Shown here in pieces: positions 62,302-64,000 of a stretch of 64,000 bases of DNA (position 1 is the first letter of the stretch; every line of letters starts with the position of its first letter). Where the stretch lies: NCBI RefSeq assembly GCF_002929805.1, contig NZ_PJJM01000095.1:60764-124763 (forward strand). The letters run 5' to 3'. The position numbers and the translations under genes were made by a program. Origin of the DNA: Cryobacterium sp. Y50 (lineage in GTDB: Bacteria; Actinomycetota; Actinomycetes; Actinomycetales; Microbacteriaceae). Under the pieces are notes generated by a model, which was not told the DNA's origin, did no database searches, and worked only from the letters and a program-made list of their open reading frames with translations.

Positions 62302-63013
62302 CTAAATATGCTGGCCAGGTAGGGTTTATGAAACCGGCTTTGCAGTGTGTTTCTGCGAATTCGCCACATTTGCTCACACTTCACCTATGCTCATGTGATT
62401 TTCGAACTCTGTGTGGCGTCAAACCTGCTTGACCGGACATTGTCTCCGACAGGCCCTGCGGGTGATTGCGCACTCGAAATCATGCGTGCCGTTGTTAGCG
62501 CTCCGTGCCCAGGCCCGGCTATACCGGGCAAATGGCGGGAACGTTCAACAAAGACTGCGACAAGTCGTTTTCGGAACGCCAGCGCTCCACGGGAAAGAGT
62601 CGTGATCGAGCTCCTTGACGAGCGCTACGCACGATTGGTCCTTGCCGTGGATCAGCCTCGATCCGTCGTGGACGCATGAATATCGCCATTCAACCTGGCA
62701 AAAAAGTCCGAGAGAACCTCCCCCGCGGGCTGGGTCGCTGCGGTTTTCTGGGAGCCGCCGTCGGATCTATTCCCGTGGCGTTCAGCTCAAGATTAATCGC
62801 GTCGGTGCCGTCTCCGGCGATGTACGTCAGTGTGATTGTACGTGGGGTCGCTCCCGAGCTGCTGGGCACGGTGAAGTCGTGTGTTGCCGGCGCCAGGTCA
62901 GCCGTGCATAAATGTTCCATGAAGCCAGTCGCTGACCGTTCTTCTGTTGCACCCGATAGGTCGTGCGATCTTCGACCGTTACCTGTCGTTCATGCGTCTT
63001 CACTAGGGTGAGG
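62302..63013. other. 712-base gene-poor region after tRNA-Thr
   Basis: I find no convincing gene. A + strand frame (62347-62679) ends with a plausible-looking VVIELLDERYARLVLAVDQP, and a minus-strand frame (62690-62920) reads FTVPSSSGATPRTITLTYIA, possibly fragments of real genes, but neither has a good start or family match. Base composition is less GC-rich and codon use is unlike the neighbours, which suggests acquired or decaying DNA next to a tRNA. Confidence 0.5.
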
Positions 63014-63676
63014 ATGACCACTGGGGCAGATGAGGCAATGATGCGATACACCGTGACACGTCGTCGTCGCTGGCTCGCGCTGGCCGGGATAGGACTGTGC
63101 GCGGTGGTCGCGTTGAGTGGCTGCGCGGCACCTGCTCCGCTTCCGGGTGGGCCGCAAGTGGAGACGGAGATGCTGCCACTGGAGGATTCTCTGGTGATCA
63201 AGGACCAGTTGCGGGAGGAGTTGGCCTTGCCGCCAGTCGATTTGGAGACAATGCAGTGGCTTGATCGACTGCAGGGTGAACTGACGGGGGACCGAAATTT
63301 TGGTTCTCCGGCGATCTCGAAGGATCGAAGCGCGGTCACTATCATTTGGTATGGCACGCCAAGTGCCCGGCTTGAGGAGTTGGTCGCCGAAGCTCCGGAG
63401 AAGCTGACCGTGGTCATCCAGCGGGCCGTGTTTCGACCGGCAGAGTTGAACGAACTCGCCCTGAGGGCAGTGACCACCGAAGGGCTGGTTTCAGGCGTGC
63501 AAGTAGCTATGGGCAGCGCCACACCGGACGCCTCCGGTGTCACGATCGGTATTGTCGAACTTCCTGCTGGGCGTTCCCTTGAGCAACTAGGCACTGCGTT
63601 CGCGCAGGCGTTGCAGCGACCGGATGTCCCTATTGCAGTGGAAGTCAGCGGTATGGTCGTTCCATTCAACAGCTGA
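63014..63676 (+). CDS. Lipoprotein of unknown function
   Basis: About 220 residues. RRRRWLALAGIGLCAVVALSGC is a signal peptide with lipobox and Cys, quoted here only as VVALSGC. The mature protein has an alternating alpha/beta pattern (SAVTIIWYGTPSARLEELVAE, VTIGIVELPAGRS) and no catalytic motif. I place the start at ATG 63014 (AGGG 6 bases upstream); ATG 63038 or 63041 is also possible. Confidence 0.65.
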   Translation: MTTGADEAMMRYTVTRRRRWLALAGIGLCAVVALSGCAAPAPLPGGPQVETEMLPLEDSLVIKDQLREELALPPVDLETMQWLDRLQGELTGDRNFGSPAISKDRSAVTIIWYGTPSARLEELVAEAPEKLTVVIQRAVFRPAELNELALRAVTTEGLVSGVQVAMGSATPDASGVTIGIVELPAGRSLEQLGTAFAQALQRPDVPIAVEVSGMVVPFNS

Positions 63677-64000
63677 GCGACAAGGGTTCTGTAGCGAAAT
63701 TTGAGCGAAGTTGTCGTCTGGTGGGGTCAAGCTGACGACCAAGAGCGGCTCCGCGTTCATCTGGGCTTAGAGCGCGTCGTGCTGGTGGCCCACTAGGCCG
63801 GCCCGATGAAATGCCTAGCTCCACGGCCTCGGCCCGGAACTCAACATTAAACTTACGACGATGAGTGATGAAACAGATGCTCCTCGGCTCTGTCTCAATT
63901 ACTATGTGGGCGCTCTGCGCTTAGCCTCAATACCGTTCAGTTAGGCGCGTGAATGGTGATTTCTGGTTCGTGGGCGGGTTGTGGCCAGTGGGCGTGCTGG
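63677..64000. other. 324-base window tail with no intact gene
   Basis: Apart from the transposase remnant at 63797-63863 I see nothing that can be assigned. The last 100 bases are relatively T/G-rich on the + strand and may belong to a neighbouring mobile element or gene that continues past the window. Confidence 0.4.
63797..63863 (-). pseudogene. Remnant of an IS3-type transposase OrfA
   Basis: On the minus strand this stretch reads HRRKFNVEFRAEAVELGISS, close to the helix-turn-helix start of IS3-family OrfA proteins (RRK-x2-x-EF+AEAV-L pattern). No start codon precedes it and the frame then runs into unrelated residues, so only about 22 codons survive. Recognised from motif memory, without a search. 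Confidence 0.45.

Noticed and set aside
62690..62920. 76-residue minus-strand frame with FTVPSSSGATPRTITLTYIA
   Set aside because: Looks protein-like but has no ribosome-binding site or recognised family and lies in a degraded-looking region; kept only as a note in the intergenic entry.

Overview
The window is high-GC DNA with dense gene packing, many 4-base ATGA or GTGA gene overlaps, frequent GTG starts, an actinobacterial 6C RNA, a Tad/Flp pilus locus beside topA-tmk-holB, and lipoproteins with classical lipoboxes. This points to a Gram-positive actinobacterium. I infer a member of the Microbacteriaceae from codon and oligomer texture; no 16S gene is present to prove it.

Layout. (1) 1-12,060: amino-sugar use. 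After the 3' part of a YeiH-type sulfate exporter come nagB, then (opposite strand) nagA, a DeoR regulator and a ROK sugar kinase. Divergent from these is an operon of a ROK repressor, a lipoprotein sugar-binding protein, two ABC permeases and two Gfo/Idh dehydrogenases. A perfect 9-5-9 palindrome sits between a sigma70-like promoter and the ROK repressor gene. The genes fit uptake of free N-acetylglucosamine or a relative, ATP phosphorylation, deacetylation and deamination to fructose-6-phosphate; the transporter ATPase must be encoded elsewhere. (2) 12,100-15,944: a decayed OafA-type acyltransferase full of short tandem repeats, a flavin reductase-like protein and a HAD phosphatase. (3) 16,233-37,899: a large surface or extracellular polysaccharide locus: a Wzz/BY-kinase, five glycosyltransferases, three polysaccharide-pyruvyltransferase domains (one fused to a Wzx flippase), a Wzy/ligase, three more acyl- or acetyltransferases, a secreted beta-helix protein, secreted hydrolases, a frameshifted YdcF and a VanZ protein. 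No initiating phosphoglycosyltransferase is visible. (4) 38,100-45,893: a secreted coiled-coil protein, tRNA-Pro, a metallophosphoesterase, a class A penicillin-binding protein with PASTA domains, RidA and acetyl-CoA synthetase. (5) 46,114-62,301: 6C RNA, Tad/Flp pilus genes (tadA, a tadB-tadC fusion, flp, tadE, tadF), topA, tmk, a two-component system with two nearby envelope-protein genes that share an 18-bp operator-like site, a phosphotransferase, holB, a TAP-type hydrolase, TetR and tRNA-Thr. (6) 62,302-64,000: a gene-poor tail with one lipoprotein and a trace of an IS3-type transposase.

The most unusual content is the pyruvylated-polysaccharide locus with its flippase-pyruvyltransferase fusion, the pair of matching operator-like palindromes by the two-component system, a two-copy intergenic inverted-repeat element, a 28-bp perfect palindrome inside a glycosyltransferase gene, and an 11-bp repeat tract whose copy number decides the reading frame of an acyltransferase gene. 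Start codons were chosen by ribosome-binding site and overlap; several are marked uncertain.
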